Source of the DNA: Melieria omissa
Lineage: Eukaryota > Arthropoda > Insecta > Diptera > Ulidiidae
Assembly (NCBI GenBank): GCA_963971225.1
Contig: OZ020269.1
Coordinates: 40,817,264 to 40,881,263 of the forward strand
DNA: 64,000 bases
Direction: 5' to 3'
Below the pieces are notes generated by a model, which was not told where the DNA came from, searched no databases, and saw nothing but the letters and a program-made list of their open reading frames with translations. The position numbers were made by a program, and so were the translations under genes. This document shows, piece by piece, positions 19,868 to 30,815 of this stretch. Position 1 is the first letter of the stretch. Every line of letters starts with the position of its first letter.

Positions 19868-21349
19868 GTGTTATGCGACCCGTGCCCATTGGATGGTTTG
19901 CAGCCAGGGGGTATACCGGCTGTAGTAGTACGGAGCCTACCCGATACCTGTCCACCTCGGGTAGTATTTTGGACTTCCCATGGCATGGGGCTCTGTCATG
20001 GGCGACCTTCCCGTCCCCACACTTTGCAAAGGCCACCGAAAAGCCTCGTCGGAGTAGGTGGCCGCACGAACCAGATGATGAGCTCTTCTACACTAGCCTC
20101 GGATGGTATGGACGTCGGAAAGACTGACGCCATTGATCAGCAATCTGCTGAAAGTTTGCCTAGCGGTTGGAGAGACCGACCGACTAGGAGCAGAGTGAAC
20201 AGTGAGTGTTCACAAGGTAGTTCGACCACCACGTCAACTTTGGCAGTTGAGGGGGCACTATCGCAGGGTCTACCTGCGCTGGTAGAAGCTACCGAAGCCA
20301 TCTCTCTGAAGAGAAAGCTAACGACTTCTCAGAAGAAGGGGCTGAGGAAGCTGATGGCGGCAGGTACGCCCTACGAGGAGGCTCTCAAAGCTGTCTTGGC
20401 TGAGACAACGAAAGTGGTCGAAGCTGATGGCTGCAGTAGAATCGAAGCGGCGCAACCCGCACCGAAGAGGACGAAGTTTAGTCCGTCCTTTGCTGAAGCT
20501 GCTGCAGCGATCAAGGTAGGGATTCTGCCGGACGAATTCCCGGCTGTCCACTTAAACTTGGAGGAGCAGAGGGCGATAGAGGGGGCTATCAAGGAGGAGC
20601 TGCGTAAGCTGCCCGTTGATGGCCCTCAAATTCGGTTCCAAGGATGCTCCTTCAAGCCAGGGTGGATAATTGTAAACTGCGCCGATGAGGCATCGAGGAA
20701 TTGGCTGAGGGGGATAATGTCGAAACCCCAGCTGGCGGAGAACAAGGTGAAACTGGTGGAGGGTAATTACATTCCCAAGCCCAGCGTAGCCACTGCGTTC
20801 TTCCCCGGCTGCTCTCTCCCAGCCGACGATATTCTTGGGATGCTCCATACGCAGAACAGTTCACTACCAAGAGGCAACTGGAAGGTACTGAACAGGTCTG
20901 TCGCGGCGCAGGGAACAACGTTGACACTGGCCATCGATGATCCCTCGGTTGCGCAACTCTCTGCGCTGAAGGACCTTCCCTTCTTTGAGCTGGGAAGAGT
21001 TCAGTTCAGGGTTAAGCGTGACCAGGGGACCAAGACATCGGTGACCAGGGGCGGCGGCACGGACAAGACGACGTCAAACGCTAGGGTGGATGAGGCAAGA
21101 CCATCCACCAGCGCACAAGCACTGGCGCGGGTAAGCGGGGCCGACCGCCGGCTGGCGGACGGACGCAACCCGTCACACGGACCGACAAAACAGTCGAACG
21201 GACCAGTGACAGGACGCCAAGACAAGGTGGGGCCCGCAAAGCCTACCTCAGCTAAGCCCGTCCGACAGACAAGGTTGACTGGAGTGGCAAATCCGTCCAG
21301 ACGACTGGGCCTGTTGGATAAGTCTGCAAATACTCCGGGCAGTATTTAA
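19868..21349 (+). CDS. LINE B ORF1 protein (DUF4780-like), intact
   Basis: The frame is open from ATG 19868 (493 codons), but the first ~65 codons overlap a block that is non-coding and conserved in LINE A's 5' UTR (the CGACCCGTGCCCAT segment), so the more likely start is MMSSSTLASDG at about 20071. The product has a charged N-terminus, a helix-rich part (SLKRKLTTSQKKGLRKLMAAG, EEALKAVLAETTKV), then the DUF4780-like domain (RFQGCSFKPGWIIVNCADEAS, NWLRGIM, ... PRGNWKVLNRS ... TLTLAIDDPSVAQL) and a basic tail rich in Arg, Thr and Pro. Such ORF1 proteins bind RNA and DNA as chaperones for retrotransposition. The stop is 66 bp upstream of ORF2, same strand. Confidence 0.85.
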   Translation: MLCDPCPLDGLQPGGIPAVVVRSLPDTCPPRVVFWTSHGMGLCHGRPSRPHTLQRPPKSLVGVGGRTNQMMSSSTLASDGMDVGKTDAIDQQSAESLPSGWRDRPTRSRVNSECSQGSSTTTSTLAVEGALSQGLPALVEATEAISLKRKLTTSQKKGLRKLMAAGTPYEEALKAVLAETTKVVEADGCSRIEAAQPAPKRTKFSPSFAEAAAAIKVGILPDEFPAVHLNLEEQRAIEGAIKEELRKLPVDGPQIRFQGCSFKPGWIIVNCADEASRNWLRGIMSKPQLAENKVKLVEGNYIPKPSVATAFFPGCSLPADDILGMLHTQNSSLPRGNWKVLNRSVAAQGTTLTLAIDDPSVAQLSALKDLPFFELGRVQFRVKRDQGTKTSVTRGGGTDKTTSNARVDEARPSTSAQALARVSGADRRLADGRNPSHGPTKQSNGPVTGRQDKVGPAKPTSAKPVRQTRLTGVANPSRRLGLLDKSANTPGSI

Positions 21350-21415
21350 CGGGTGCAGACGAGGGGTAGAGGAGGTAAGCGTGCGGGATCTCACACGAAG
21401 GGACCGCAAGCCTAG

Positions 21416-24400
21416 ATGGAGATTGTTCAAATCAATCTCCACAGGGCGGTGGCAGCTTCGGCTGTCTTAACTAGGAACCTGAACACCTTGGGTCCTAGTA
21501 TAGCCCTGGTGCAGGAACCATGGACCAGCACCAATGGACAGATTCGAGGGCTATCACAAGCAGGTAAAGTACTATGTTGCCAATCGAACACGAGAGCCAG
21601 AGCCTGCATCATATTCAATAATATTTCCTTTTTCCCGTTAACAGATTATGTTACACCGGATCTCTGCGCGGGAAAAATCGTCTGGAACTCCAGGGAGGTC
21701 ATCATAGCGTCCGCGTACTTCCCTGGGGATGACGAACACTGCCCTCCAAGACTAGCAGAACAGTTAGTTGCCTATGCTAGGGGCAACAATATGGAGCTGA
21801 TACTTGGCTGTGATGCGAACGCCCATCACACCATGTGGGGCAGCTCCGACGTAAACGCTAGAGGTGAGTCACTTTTTAACTTTATACTCGCTTTAGACTT
21901 AAATGTATTTAATGTTGGTGACAGTCCTACGTTTGTAACTAGGGTCAGAGAGGAAGTCTTGGATATGACCTTGACAACCTCAATGACAACAAACCTTGTC
22001 AGTAATTGGCGGGATGAGCCGTCATGCTCAGACCACAGGCAGATCAGGTTCACATTAGGGAATCGGGAGCTTGAAAAGGTGTCATTTAGACCAAAAAGAC
22101 AGACCGACTGGGGCAGTTACTGCAGCCAGTTGGAACAGCTTATTCCTTCTCGAATAGAGAATAGGATAGATACCATAGACAGATTGGAAAGGGCCTCGAC
22201 AACGCTCAAGGGATCCATCCTCAATGCCTATGAAGAAAACTGTCCCCTAAAGACCAAGACCTTTAAGAGGCAGACGCCATGGTGGAGCGGTCACCTTAGC
22301 AAGCTAAGGAAGGAAGTAAGGAAACTGTTCAACAGAGCTAAGCGCAATAATGACTGGCAGACCTACTCCCAGACCCTCACTAAATACAATCAAGAGATCA
22401 GGAAGGCCAAGAGAGAATCTTTTAGGCGGTTCTGTGAGGACGTATCAGATATGTCCTCCAGTTGCAGGCTACAGAAGATCCTCTCGATGGAAAAATCCTG
22501 TCCAATCGGAACTCTAGTGGATGTAGATGGGTCCTCCACAAAAAGTGAGATGGAATCGCTTGCCCTACTCACTAATACACACTTCCCGGGATCGAACATA
22601 TTGACAGCCGATCCTCTGATTGACAGTACGGGACAGTCGTATTGTCCAAGTAGGGAAGATTGGAGAACGGCCAAAGCCGTGTGCAATGCGCAAATAGTTA
22701 AATGGGCGCTGGAATCAACCGCCCCGTACAAAGCACCGGGAAGAGATGGCATTTTCCCGGCACTCTTGCAGAAGGGAATGAATATACTAGCGCCTATTCT
22801 AACAAAGATATACTCATGCAGTCTAGCATATGGATATATTCCAGAGGCCTGGAGAGCAGTAAATGTGATATATTTGCCAAAACCTGGAAGATCCAACAAG
22901 AAGGACTCTAAATCCTTCAGTCCAATAAGCCTAATGCCCTTCGTGCTAAAGGGACTGGAAAAGGTTGTTGACCGCTTCCTGAGGGAAGAAATTCTAACCC
23001 GGTGTCCCCTTAGCACGAATCAACACGCCTATCAGAAAGGTAGATCCACAGAAACGGCCCTATCAGTGCTGGTAGGCAAAATTGAGAAGTCCCTGGAAGT
23101 GAAGGAGATCTGCCTGGCAGGTTTCTTAGACATTGAAGGGGCCTTCAACTACACGACCTTCGAAGCGATAGAAACAGCGCTAGAAGACTTCCAGGTGCCT
23201 ACCACTCTCATAAGATGGATATCATCAATGCTCGAAAGCAGGGTGATTCGGTCCAGCTTAGGGGGGGTAGAGCTCTCTGCAAAAACAGCAAGGGGGTGTC
23301 CCCAAGGAGGAGTCCTATCCCCGCTGCTGTGGTCTGTGGTCGTTGACGGACTAATCCGCTCTCTTACAGAACAGGGACATGAAGTCATTGCATATGCAGA
23401 CGACCTAGTAATCGCAGTCAGGGGCAGAGATGGACAAACCGTCTCAGACTTGCTCCAGAACGCGTTGAACACAGTGGAGTGCTGGTGCGTCAGACAGAAA
23501 CTGTCTGTGAATCCAGATAAGACCATTGTAGTGCCTTTCACTCTTAAAAGGAAATTAAACCTAAGACAGGTTAGGATCTTTGGTAAAGAACTTAACTACT
23601 CGAAGGAGGTTAAGTACCTAGGGGTAACTCTAGACAGTAAATTGAACTGGAGACCCCACGTAGATCGCATGCTTACAAGAGCAGGTAATGCTCTCTGGAG
23701 CTGCAAGAGGATCTGTGGGAAAAACTGGGGTCTGAGGCCGAAATGTCTTCAGAAGATTTACACCCTAGTAATTCTGCCAACTATCACTTATGGAGCGATA
23801 GTCTGGTGGAAGAAAACCACAGAAGTAACAACTGCGACTAAGCTAGAGAAACTACAAAGACTAGCGAATACCTGTATAACAGGATGTCTCAGAACCACTC
23901 CAACTGCAGCTCTCAATGTTATATTGGGAATGCTACCGCTAGAACTGAGTGTACAGATGGCAGCAACCAATAGCACACACAGGCTGATGCATAATGGATC
24001 CATACCAAGGGATGCACAGGCAATCGGCCACCGATCTCTGCTGAGGGACAGGAGGCGGGATGGAGGCTTTTGGATGCCTCTGGACCAGATGCCCCAGAAG
24101 CACCTCTTCAGAAAAAGTTACGCAACGTATATACCTCACAGGTTGGACTGGGCTGATAAAAAGATCAGTCTCACGTGTGAGGACATTGTCTGGTACACCG
24201 ATGGGTCCAAGACAGAAGAAGGAACAGGGGCGGGAATATTTAGCTCCGGTTTCCAGTCTTCTGTAAGTCTTGGGGACAAAGCCTCGATTTTACAGGCTGA
24301 GGTCTTTGCCATAAATGTGTGTGCCAGGAAATTACTAACACTCAATGTTAGAAGGAAAAGGATAATCATAATGTCAGACAGCCAGGCGGCAATCAAGGCC

Positions 24401-25021
24401 CTAGGCTCGATGACATTTGACTCCAAACTGGTCTGGGAGACAGCAAATGTTCTCCAGGATCTCTCAAGGGAAAACCAAGTTATAATACACTGGATCCCTG
24501 CGCACTGTGGGCACGATGGTAATGAGGAAGCGGACAGATTGGCAAAGGATGGGGCTGCTAGCCGGCCCTACGGACCTGAACCAATCATAGGTGTTAGCAA
24601 GTCTCATTACAGACATTGTGTTAAACAGGAATTCATTAATCGAGCAAACCACAAATGGTCGAACACAATGGGGCAACGATGCTCCAAGCTTTTCTTTCCA
24701 GCCTACTCGGAAAGGAAATCCAGGTACCTAATTGACCTAAGCAGAAAGGAGCTCAGGATCATGACGGGGATGCTAAGTGGACACTGTCTGCTAAATATGC
24801 ATAAGGCGCGTCTGGGACTAACGGACAGCGAACTTTGCAGATTTTGTATGGAAGAAGAAGAGACTTCTATACATATTATAACTGAATGCCCTGCCCTAAT
24901 ACACGCAAGAAAGCGAATATTAGGGAAGGAGGTAATACAGACGAGAGATTTGTCTGAAATGAATCTAAGGAAACTAAAGGAGTTCCTAGATAACATTGGA
25001 GGACACGAACTCCTCCAGTAA
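21416..25021 (+). CDS. LINE B ORF2: APE endonuclease, RT, RNase H, zinc finger (intact, 1201 aa)
   Basis: A single uninterrupted frame. Residues ~1-220: APE-like endonuclease with LVQEPW (Glu), ILGCDANAHHTMWGSSD and the final CSDHRQIRF (Asp-His). Residues ~420-720: reverse transcriptase with KAPGRDGIFPALL, NQHAYQKGRSTETAL, LAGFLDIEGAFN, GCPQGGVLSPLLW and the catalytic AYADDLVIAV (about 23390-23420). Residues ~925-1050: RNase H with all acidic residues visible (YTDGSK, LQAEVFAI, MSDSQAAIKAL, HCGHDGNEEADRLAK). Residues ~1140-1160: a C-x2-C-x8-H-x4-C finger (CRFCMEEEETSIHIITEC). It would nick target DNA and copy its own RNA there. All catalytic motifs are present, so it is a candidate active source protein. 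Confidence 0.93.
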   Translation: MEIVQINLHRAVAASAVLTRNLNTLGPSIALVQEPWTSTNGQIRGLSQAGKVLCCQSNTRARACIIFNNISFFPLTDYVTPDLCAGKIVWNSREVIIASAYFPGDDEHCPPRLAEQLVAYARGNNMELILGCDANAHHTMWGSSDVNARGESLFNFILALDLNVFNVGDSPTFVTRVREEVLDMTLTTSMTTNLVSNWRDEPSCSDHRQIRFTLGNRELEKVSFRPKRQTDWGSYCSQLEQLIPSRIENRIDTIDRLERASTTLKGSILNAYEENCPLKTKTFKRQTPWWSGHLSKLRKEVRKLFNRAKRNNDWQTYSQTLTKYNQEIRKAKRESFRRFCEDVSDMSSSCRLQKILSMEKSCPIGTLVDVDGSSTKSEMESLALLTNTHFPGSNILTADPLIDSTGQSYCPSREDWRTAKAVCNAQIVKWALESTAPYKAPGRDGIFPALLQKGMNILAPILTKIYSCSLAYGYIPEAWRAVNVIYLPKPGRSNKKDSKSFSPISLMPFVLKGLEKVVDRFLREEILTRCPLSTNQHAYQKGRSTETALSVLVGKIEKSLEVKEICLAGFLDIEGAFNYTTFEAIETALEDFQVPTTLIRWISSMLESRVIRSSLGGVELSAKTARGCPQGGVLSPLLWSVVVDGLIRSLTEQGHEVIAYADDLVIAVRGRDGQTVSDLLQNALNTVECWCVRQKLSVNPDKTIVVPFTLKRKLNLRQVRIFGKELNYSKEVKYLGVTLDSKLNWRPHVDRMLTRAGNALWSCKRICGKNWGLRPKCLQKIYTLVILPTITYGAIVWWKKTTEVTTATKLEKLQRLANTCITGCLRTTPTAALNVILGMLPLELSVQMAATNSTHRLMHNGSIPRDAQAIGHRSLLRDRRRDGGFWMPLDQMPQKHLFRKSYATYIPHRLDWADKKISLTCEDIVWYTDGSKTEEGTGAGIFSSGFQSSVSLGDKASILQAEVFAINVCARKLLTLNVRRKRIIIMSDSQAAIKALGSMTFDSKLVWETANVLQDLSRENQVIIHWIPAHCGHDGNEEADRLAKDGAASRPYGPEPIIGVSKSHYRHCVKQEFINRANHKWSNTMGQRCSKLFFPAYSERKSRYLIDLSRKELRIMTGMLSGHCLLNMHKARLGLTDSELCRFCMEEEETSIHIITECPALIHARKRILGKEVIQTRDLSEMNLRKLKEFLDNIGGHELLQ

Positions 25022-28000
25022 CGTAGAGGGACATGACACAATAGTTCACTACTTGGACGCAGTGTCTCGGGCAGGTGTTGTCCGAATCCCAAATCTAATC
25101 TAATCTAAAAGGGTGAAGGTAAGCCCAGGCGTGTATAGTTGCCAAAAAACATCTAAACACTTATCATTTACCCCATCACTTTTTGAGTTTATACTTAATA
25201 CTAACCTGGTAGTGTGTAACAGGGGTAACGCCCCAACCTTCGTCTTCCCAAGCACTGACGGCTTCAGTGGTTGGGAGAAGGTCCTAGATGTTACACTACT
25301 AACTGACAATGAGCAAGTAAGGGTGAATAAATGGAGGGTGTCCAGCAAAAAATCCTTTTCGGATCACGCCTGGATACTCTTCAATTTAGAGGCCATATCG
25401 TAACCCTTGACGTACCAACTGGAATCGATTCGCTGGCATGATCCGCAATAGGATAGGCGGAGTACGCCCTGCCACCATATCCTCAGTAGGGGACATTAAC
25501 CACAGAATCAAGCGGTTGGAACACGCGATGGCTTCCGCGTTCAAAACGTCTTATCCAATCTAATACTCTAAACAATAATTTCTACCTTGGTGGAACGATG
25601 AATTATCGCGTCTGAGATCGGAGGTCCGGAGGTCATTCAACCTAAGCTATTCTACGGGTAACTGGCAAAATTACAAGAATAGCCTAAGAAAGTATAAAAA
25701 GGCGATCAGACTCCAAAAACAAGGGTTGGAAAAAATTCTGTTCAGCCATAGAAACCACCAGATACTCGGCAAGGCTGAGTAAGGTGTTGTCAAGGGACCA
25801 CACCTGCCCCTCATACATCAAGAAGCCGAATGGCTCCTGGACTGAGAGTACTGAGGAGGCCTTAGACCTGCTGTTAAATACGCACTTTCCAGGGTGCGAA
25901 AAGGAGGAACCACGGATAAGGCATCAGATACTAAATCTGCCCCCAATCAGTGATAACAACATTATAACTAGGGAAAATCTCGCATGGGCCATACAAAGTT
26001 TTTCCCTTATAAGTCCCCGGGCTCAGATGGCATCATTCCAATGATACTACAGGTGTCTCAAAACTCAGTTTTACCCTGGCTCGAGGTCATTTTTAAGGCC
26101 TGCCGAGCATGGAACTACATTCCCATTAGTTGGAGGCGCGTTAAGGTCGTCTTTATTCCCAAGGTAGGGAAAAGAGGCCATGGATCGGCGAAGGATTTTC
26201 GGCCCATAAGTCTGACATCTTTTGTGCTCAAGACCCTCCTTCATATACGTAAGGAGGTAGAGCATAAGTTGTCAGCAGCCCAACATGCATACCTGAAGGG
26301 AAAGTGAATGGAGACAGCCCTTCACGAAGTGGTAGGAACAATGGAAAGATCACTGGAGTACAAACAATACACATTGGCGGCCTTCATGGACATAGAAGGT
26401 GCCTTTAACAACATAGAGATAAGCGCGATAGAGTCATCGCTGGTAAACCTTGGAGTCAACGTACATGTTCGCAGCTGGGCCACTGCAATGCTCCAATCGA
26501 GGGTGGTCAAACACCCACCTTACCAAATGGGTAACCAGGGGCAAACCACAAGGGGGGGTATTATCGCCTCTTTTGTGGGTCTGTGCCATTGACAACATCC
26601 TAACAGAACTTAACCGGAGAGGAGTCAAAACGGTTGCGTATGCGGACGACGTGGTTTTAATGGCATCAGGGATGAGCCCTGATGTGATTAGCGGAATCCT
26701 TCAGGGTAGTTTGGACGGGTTAAGTGCTTGGTGTACGGGACGTGGAATAAGCATTAACCCCAGCAAAACTGAACTGATGCTGTTTACCACCCGTACTAAG
26801 ATACCAACCTTTAGACGACCTCATCTTGGACCTCTCGTCCAGTGCCTGATACCTTGGGGTAATTCTGGACCACAAATTGAACTGGAGGCTAAATATAGAG
26901 CATAGAATAAACAAAGCAGGATTTGCACTTTATTCCTGCAGAAAAATTACACGCAGGAGGAGGGGCCTCCGAGCAAGTCTAATGCTTTGGATGTTCAAGA
27001 TGGTTGTGCGTCCAATACTATCATACGGAGCCCTTGTCTGGTGGAAAGCCCTCAGGAGGGAGTATAACATCACCAAACTTGGTAGATTACAAAGAACAGC
27101 TTGTGCCGGAACTACGGGAGCGATTAGATCCTGCCCTGGAGAGGCGCTAAACGTGCTGACGCACTTGCTTCCCGTTGATCTGCACATTATGAAAATCGCA
27201 ACTCTTAGTGCTCTCAGGCTGAGAGAAACCGGTTGCTGGAGAGACAGACCGTATGGCCACGGCAGTCTACTATCACAAGGGCAAAGGAGTCTGCCTACAA
27301 CTACGGATTACGCTATTCCCATCATTGCTTTTGGGAGAAACTACGATATCCGTACCCCCTCCCGTCTAGAATGGAAGAGAGGGAACATCCTTAATAACCT
27401 GGATACCACGATTTACACGGATGGCCCCAAGATGGTATGCGGAGTAGGAGCAGGAGTCTTCTCGGAACACCTTAAACTAAATGTGTCTTTCCGTCTCCCC
27501 AATACAGCAAGCGTTTTCCAGGCGGAAGGGCTTGCTATTAGGGAAGCGTGTAGGATGGCACTGGCAGACACATCCTACAAAAGCCATATCACTATACTTT
27601 CCGACAGCTTATCCACGATCAAGGCACTGGGATCGTCGATTCTGTCGTCAAAACTAGTGCGAAAGTGCAGGAAGCTCCTTACAGAGCTGGCTCATAGGTA
27701 CAGAGTTACCCTGATAGGGTTGCCAGGGCACAAGAACATTAAAGGGAACGAAAGAGCCCATGAACTAGCTCGAAGAGGCTCCGCTCTTGATGAAAGCGAG
27801 GCGTTGACGGTTCACGCCCCACTGGGCTCCATCAAGAGCGAGGTCTCGAAGGACTTCTTCGCCAAAGCCAACACTAGATGGCAGAGGACGGTATCCTGTA
27901 AAACCAGCAGATTACTTTGGCCAACGTACTACAAGAACAAGACCGCGGAGTTCTTGAACAAGGGCCGCCGGGATGTGGCAAGACTAACGGCAGTTATCAC

Positions 28001-28404
28001 TGGCCACTGGCCCATTGGAGAGCATGCGGCAAAAATGGGGATCCCATACAATACCAGCTGTCACAGCTGTGAAAACCCGGACGAAAAGGAAACCGTACAC
28101 CACTTCCTCTGCGACTGCCCGACGCTATCAAGAAGGAGATGGAAAACGCTGGGAAAACGGACATTCCAGAATTGCGAGGAGATAGCAAAGTGCAGTGTAA
28201 ACTCGCTACTCTCTTTCATTAACCTCTCGGACTGGATATAGATGATATATACGGATATATAAATATATAGTCCAGAAGACATCACACAGTATACCCTAGT
28301 GTACCTACCGGGAATAGTGGTAACAAAACGGCGCCCATGCGCTAATTGGATGATGGAACATCGCCACTTGAACCAACCAACCAACCAACCAACCATGTTG
28401 TCCG

Positions 28405-29800
28405 AGTTGCTGAACCTGGGGAGAAGAAGAGCATTAAGGTTATTCTTGACAAGGATGTAGGATCTGGGATTACCTTGACTTACCATGTAGACAACCCGAT
28501 AGCAATCAAGGTCGAGACCGCAAAGCCGACCATTTACGATCTAGGGTTCTTGGATCAGCGCTATGTCTTCGCCTGTTTGTGCCTCGCGAAGAAGAACAGC
28601 AGCAAAGGCAGCGATGAAGTGGTGCAGATCAATTATCTCGCTTGGGGAGGAGGGTTCAGCCAGGATCCAGGCTTTTGCACACGGAGGATTGGGGATCTGA
28701 TCCAACGTGACCGCGGCTAGCATTTCGCCGGGCCACACCTCGCTGATCTTGTTGATTGCCTGATTGTACAGATCCGCTGAGCGTTGATCTGCACATACGA
28801 TAAGCTTGACATGCCCCCGATACCATCCGGCGTCGTGGCATGTGGGTGAGAAGCCTCGATTGGGCGAGACGTCTTCGCAAACAGAAATGCGCTTGGTCTG
28901 CACTAACCTCCAGTTCGCCCCAGTTGCCATCGCTCGAAAACAGCCCAGACGATGCCTTCCTTGGCCACCTCACTGAACGGTCTCAGAGGTTTAGACTTGG
29001 CGACCGCCAGCCTGGGCCGTTTAGGGTGCTGGGTTGCAGAGAGGCAGGCTAATCGCCCGATCTTTGGCGCTTCACGGCAACCTCCGGGAGGCGGATCGGT
29101 CAGGCGTCCTTGTGTTGCTGCTGAGGAGCAGCTTTGTCCTTGTCGGACAAGGTACTCGGGTTTGAGGAACCGATTGGCTCAGTATTCTCAGAGCCGATCT
29201 CCTATTTCTGTACGCCCGCGTTGAAGGGCTTATGTATTGCGGGCGGACAGCATCAGAAGTGAAAGTGCTGGGACAAGCACCAGCAGAACCTGGTGTTGGT
29301 TTGGTAGCCGGTGTAGCGGCCGGCCACACCGGCAGGGTGGACGGACGGGGTGTGGAACCCCTGCGCGGTGCCGAGACCGGTGCCGCGAGGAGGTGTTTAC
29401 CTTGGGTAGGGGCAGCGCGACCCTTGGATGGTGTTGACGTAGACGGGACCGGCCTTGAGGCAGTGGCTCTCGCCTGCACCACAGGTCTTGCTGCTGCAGC
29501 GACTCTCGAGGGGGGTCCGGCCAATCAAGCGCCATTGGTCGGCTTTTGCCAAACCAATCGTTTAGGCCCCCTTTTGGGTTGGTGGTACGTTCCTGATGGT
29601 GACCGTTTAGAACGTACCTAAAGGCCTGCCAGGGTTTTAACGGGATGGAGATGAACTGTGATCTTAGACCAGAGCCGTTCACACAAAGTTTCACCTCGGT
29701 GGTACTAGGTCCAGAAGCCACAACCACCAGCTCGATGGCGAACGAAAATGAGTCGGAAGACTCATTTTGCACAATAATTTGAATTGTAAATACCAAAATG
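28405..29800 (-). pseudogene. LINE D, first part: ORF1 and start of endonuclease
   Basis: Minus-strand 5' part of LINE D. From about 29796 to 29072 the frames give a Pro/Ala/Thr-rich ORF1 N-terminus; 28930-28550 gives the DUF4780-like ORF1 domain (GANWRLVQTK, YRGHVKLIVCADQRSADLYN) that runs by frame damage into the endonuclease start (GEDIALIQEP, the catalytic Glu). From 28486 to 28405 the frame NPRSYILVKNNLNALLL-PRFSNSDNM continues exactly into MAIAVRIN at 17855-17852 if LINE A and one TSD copy are removed. That junction is the best evidence for the nest. The 5' end of D is not precisely defined. Confidence 0.78.
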
Positions 29801-29844
29801 GTTTAAGCAAATAGGGTTTTAGTGGAAATGCGTCGTCAACACCA

Positions 29845-29932
29845 TTTTATCACTTTCTTGCGGCAGTAGCCTCGGTGGAAGAAAGTGAATAGTATTATCA
29901 GGAAATGGAGATATAGATATGTTACTTTACGT
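29845..29932. repeat. 85-bp direct repeat, copy 1
   Basis: ATTTTATCACTTTCTTGCGG through AGATATAGATATGTTAC recurs at 31119-31202 with roughly 87 percent identity by eye. The second copy abuts the tRNA-like head of the SINE ending at 31118. It may be a MITE fragment or a segment duplicated before the SINE insertion. Confidence 0.7.
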
Positions 29933-30626
29933 ATTACCTTTCGAAAGCACCTCCATGAGATTCGCTACCATATGCTCCAACTTCGACAAATATAAATTGT
30001 ATTCAGTATCCAATATTAGGACAATACTGTTAAATTTCTTATAGGTATATGCACAGCCGCAGGAAGGCACCTGAATCATTATATTGTGGCGATAATGCAT
30101 TTCACGCTGCGCCATATGATAAACAATTGCGTTGCTTGCAATGATGCAACTCCACTCAGCGTAACACGCGATTGCGTCGCAGATTAATGATTTTGCATCT
30201 CGCTCTATATAAGCGTCTGTCTGTATAAGCGACCTGTCTCGACAACAAAAACTGAACGGGTATGGGTTGGACGCAACTGCATTGTCTGCTTTCGGAGGCA
30301 TGGTAATTGCGTCGAAACCACCACAAAGAATGCACCACAAGTTTCGTGGATTACGTTGCTTATGGTTGTTTTACCCATAAAAAAACGCCATCAAGCATAA
30401 CAAAACACCTGTATGTTACAGGTGTAATAAGGGGTCAAAAGTCAAACTTTCTGAAAGTTTAAAAGCCTATATTTTATTAAATATGGTTCCTATTAAAAAC
30501 AGAGCTCCATTGTGAAGGTAATTAAAGGTTCTTTCTTTTGTTGTGCATATTTTTATCTAAAACGTGTGTGCTTCTGTCCGCATCGCTAGATCGAGATAAA
30601 CACATTTAGGAGCGCTAATCCTTACA
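29933..30626. other. Spacer between LINE D and the tandem repeat
   Basis: No gene recognised. Short ORFs at 29927-30340 on the minus strand do not resemble a known protein. Confidence 0.35.
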
Positions 30627-30815
30627 GGTCTTGACCAAGCTTCGGAGCGAAGCATCAAACCTCTGTGGAGCTTCACTAGAATTGTACACCTTCTAACGGA
30701 TCACTACTAATAATGATCCGGGTCTTGACCAAGCTTCGGAGCGAAGCATCAAACCTCTGTGGAGCTTCACTAGAATTGTACACCTTCTAACGGATTACTA
30801 CTAATAATAATTAAA
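30627..30815. repeat. 94-bp tandem repeat, two units
   Basis: GGTCTTGACCAAGCTTCGGA starts at 30627 and again at 30721, with the intervening sequence repeated (..CACCTTCTAACGGATYACTA..). The units differ at a few bases near their ends. It lies directly at the 3' tail side of the SINE at 30816-31118. Confidence 0.85.

Larger units (their letters stand above)
19636..25106 (+). mobile_element. LINE B (LOA-like), full length, apparently intact ORF2
   Basis: Inserted in LINE A with a 13-bp TSD AAAAGGGTGAAGG (19623-19635 and 25107-25119). The 5' UTR starts CGGTCTGCTGCCTACTCTTC; ORF1 and ORF2 are both open; the 3' UTR of ~85 bp ends in a (TAATC)n-type tail (CAAATCTAATCTAATCT). Length 5.47 kb. A second, 5'-truncated copy (51042-54120) differs at only about 5 of 365 compared residues. 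Together these point to recent activity. The clade name rests on domain order (APE endonuclease, RT, RNase H, C-terminal finger) and DUF4780-like ORF1. Confidence 0.9.
19455..28241 (+). pseudogene. LINE A ORF2: endonuclease, RT, RNase H (split by B)
   Basis: The first part (19455-19635) reads MRLKVVEVNLQHSKLARDNL... with the IVQEPW endonuclease Glu. LINE B then intervenes (19636-25106). After it, 25120-25403 gives the end of the endonuclease (LVVCNRGNAPTFVF, KSFSDHAW with the final Asp-His), but the central YMP/DANAHH portion is deleted. RT fragments follow (KSPGSDGIIP mutated, QHAYLKGK, AYADDVVLMA at 26639-26668). From 26877 to 28241 one frame holds the RT thumb, RNase H (IYTDGPKMVCGVGAGVF; ILSDSLSTIKAL; GLPGHKNIKGNERAHELA) and the C-terminal C-C-H-C finger (CHSCENPDEKETVHHFLCDC). 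Multiple frameshifts make it inactive. Confidence 0.82.
17865..28392 (+). mobile_element. LINE A (LOA-like), inserted in D and split by B
   Basis: Flanked by a 12-bp TSD CCATGTTGTCCG (17853-17864 and 28393-28404). The 3' end is an (AACC)n tail at about 28368-28392. It comprises a 5' UTR (17865-18349), ORF1, and an ORF2 split at 19635/25120 by LINE B. It is full length at the 5' end but has an internal deletion in the endonuclease and several frameshifts. The 5' UTR shares a block with LINE B (GGTGTCATGCGACCCGTGCC in A, near-identical in B around 19867). Confidence 0.88.

Noticed and set aside
22390..23016. 208-codon minus-strand ORF, and its twin at 53138-53764
   Set aside because: Antisense shadow of LINE B ORF2 (and of B'); identical in both only because the LINE copies are nearly identical.
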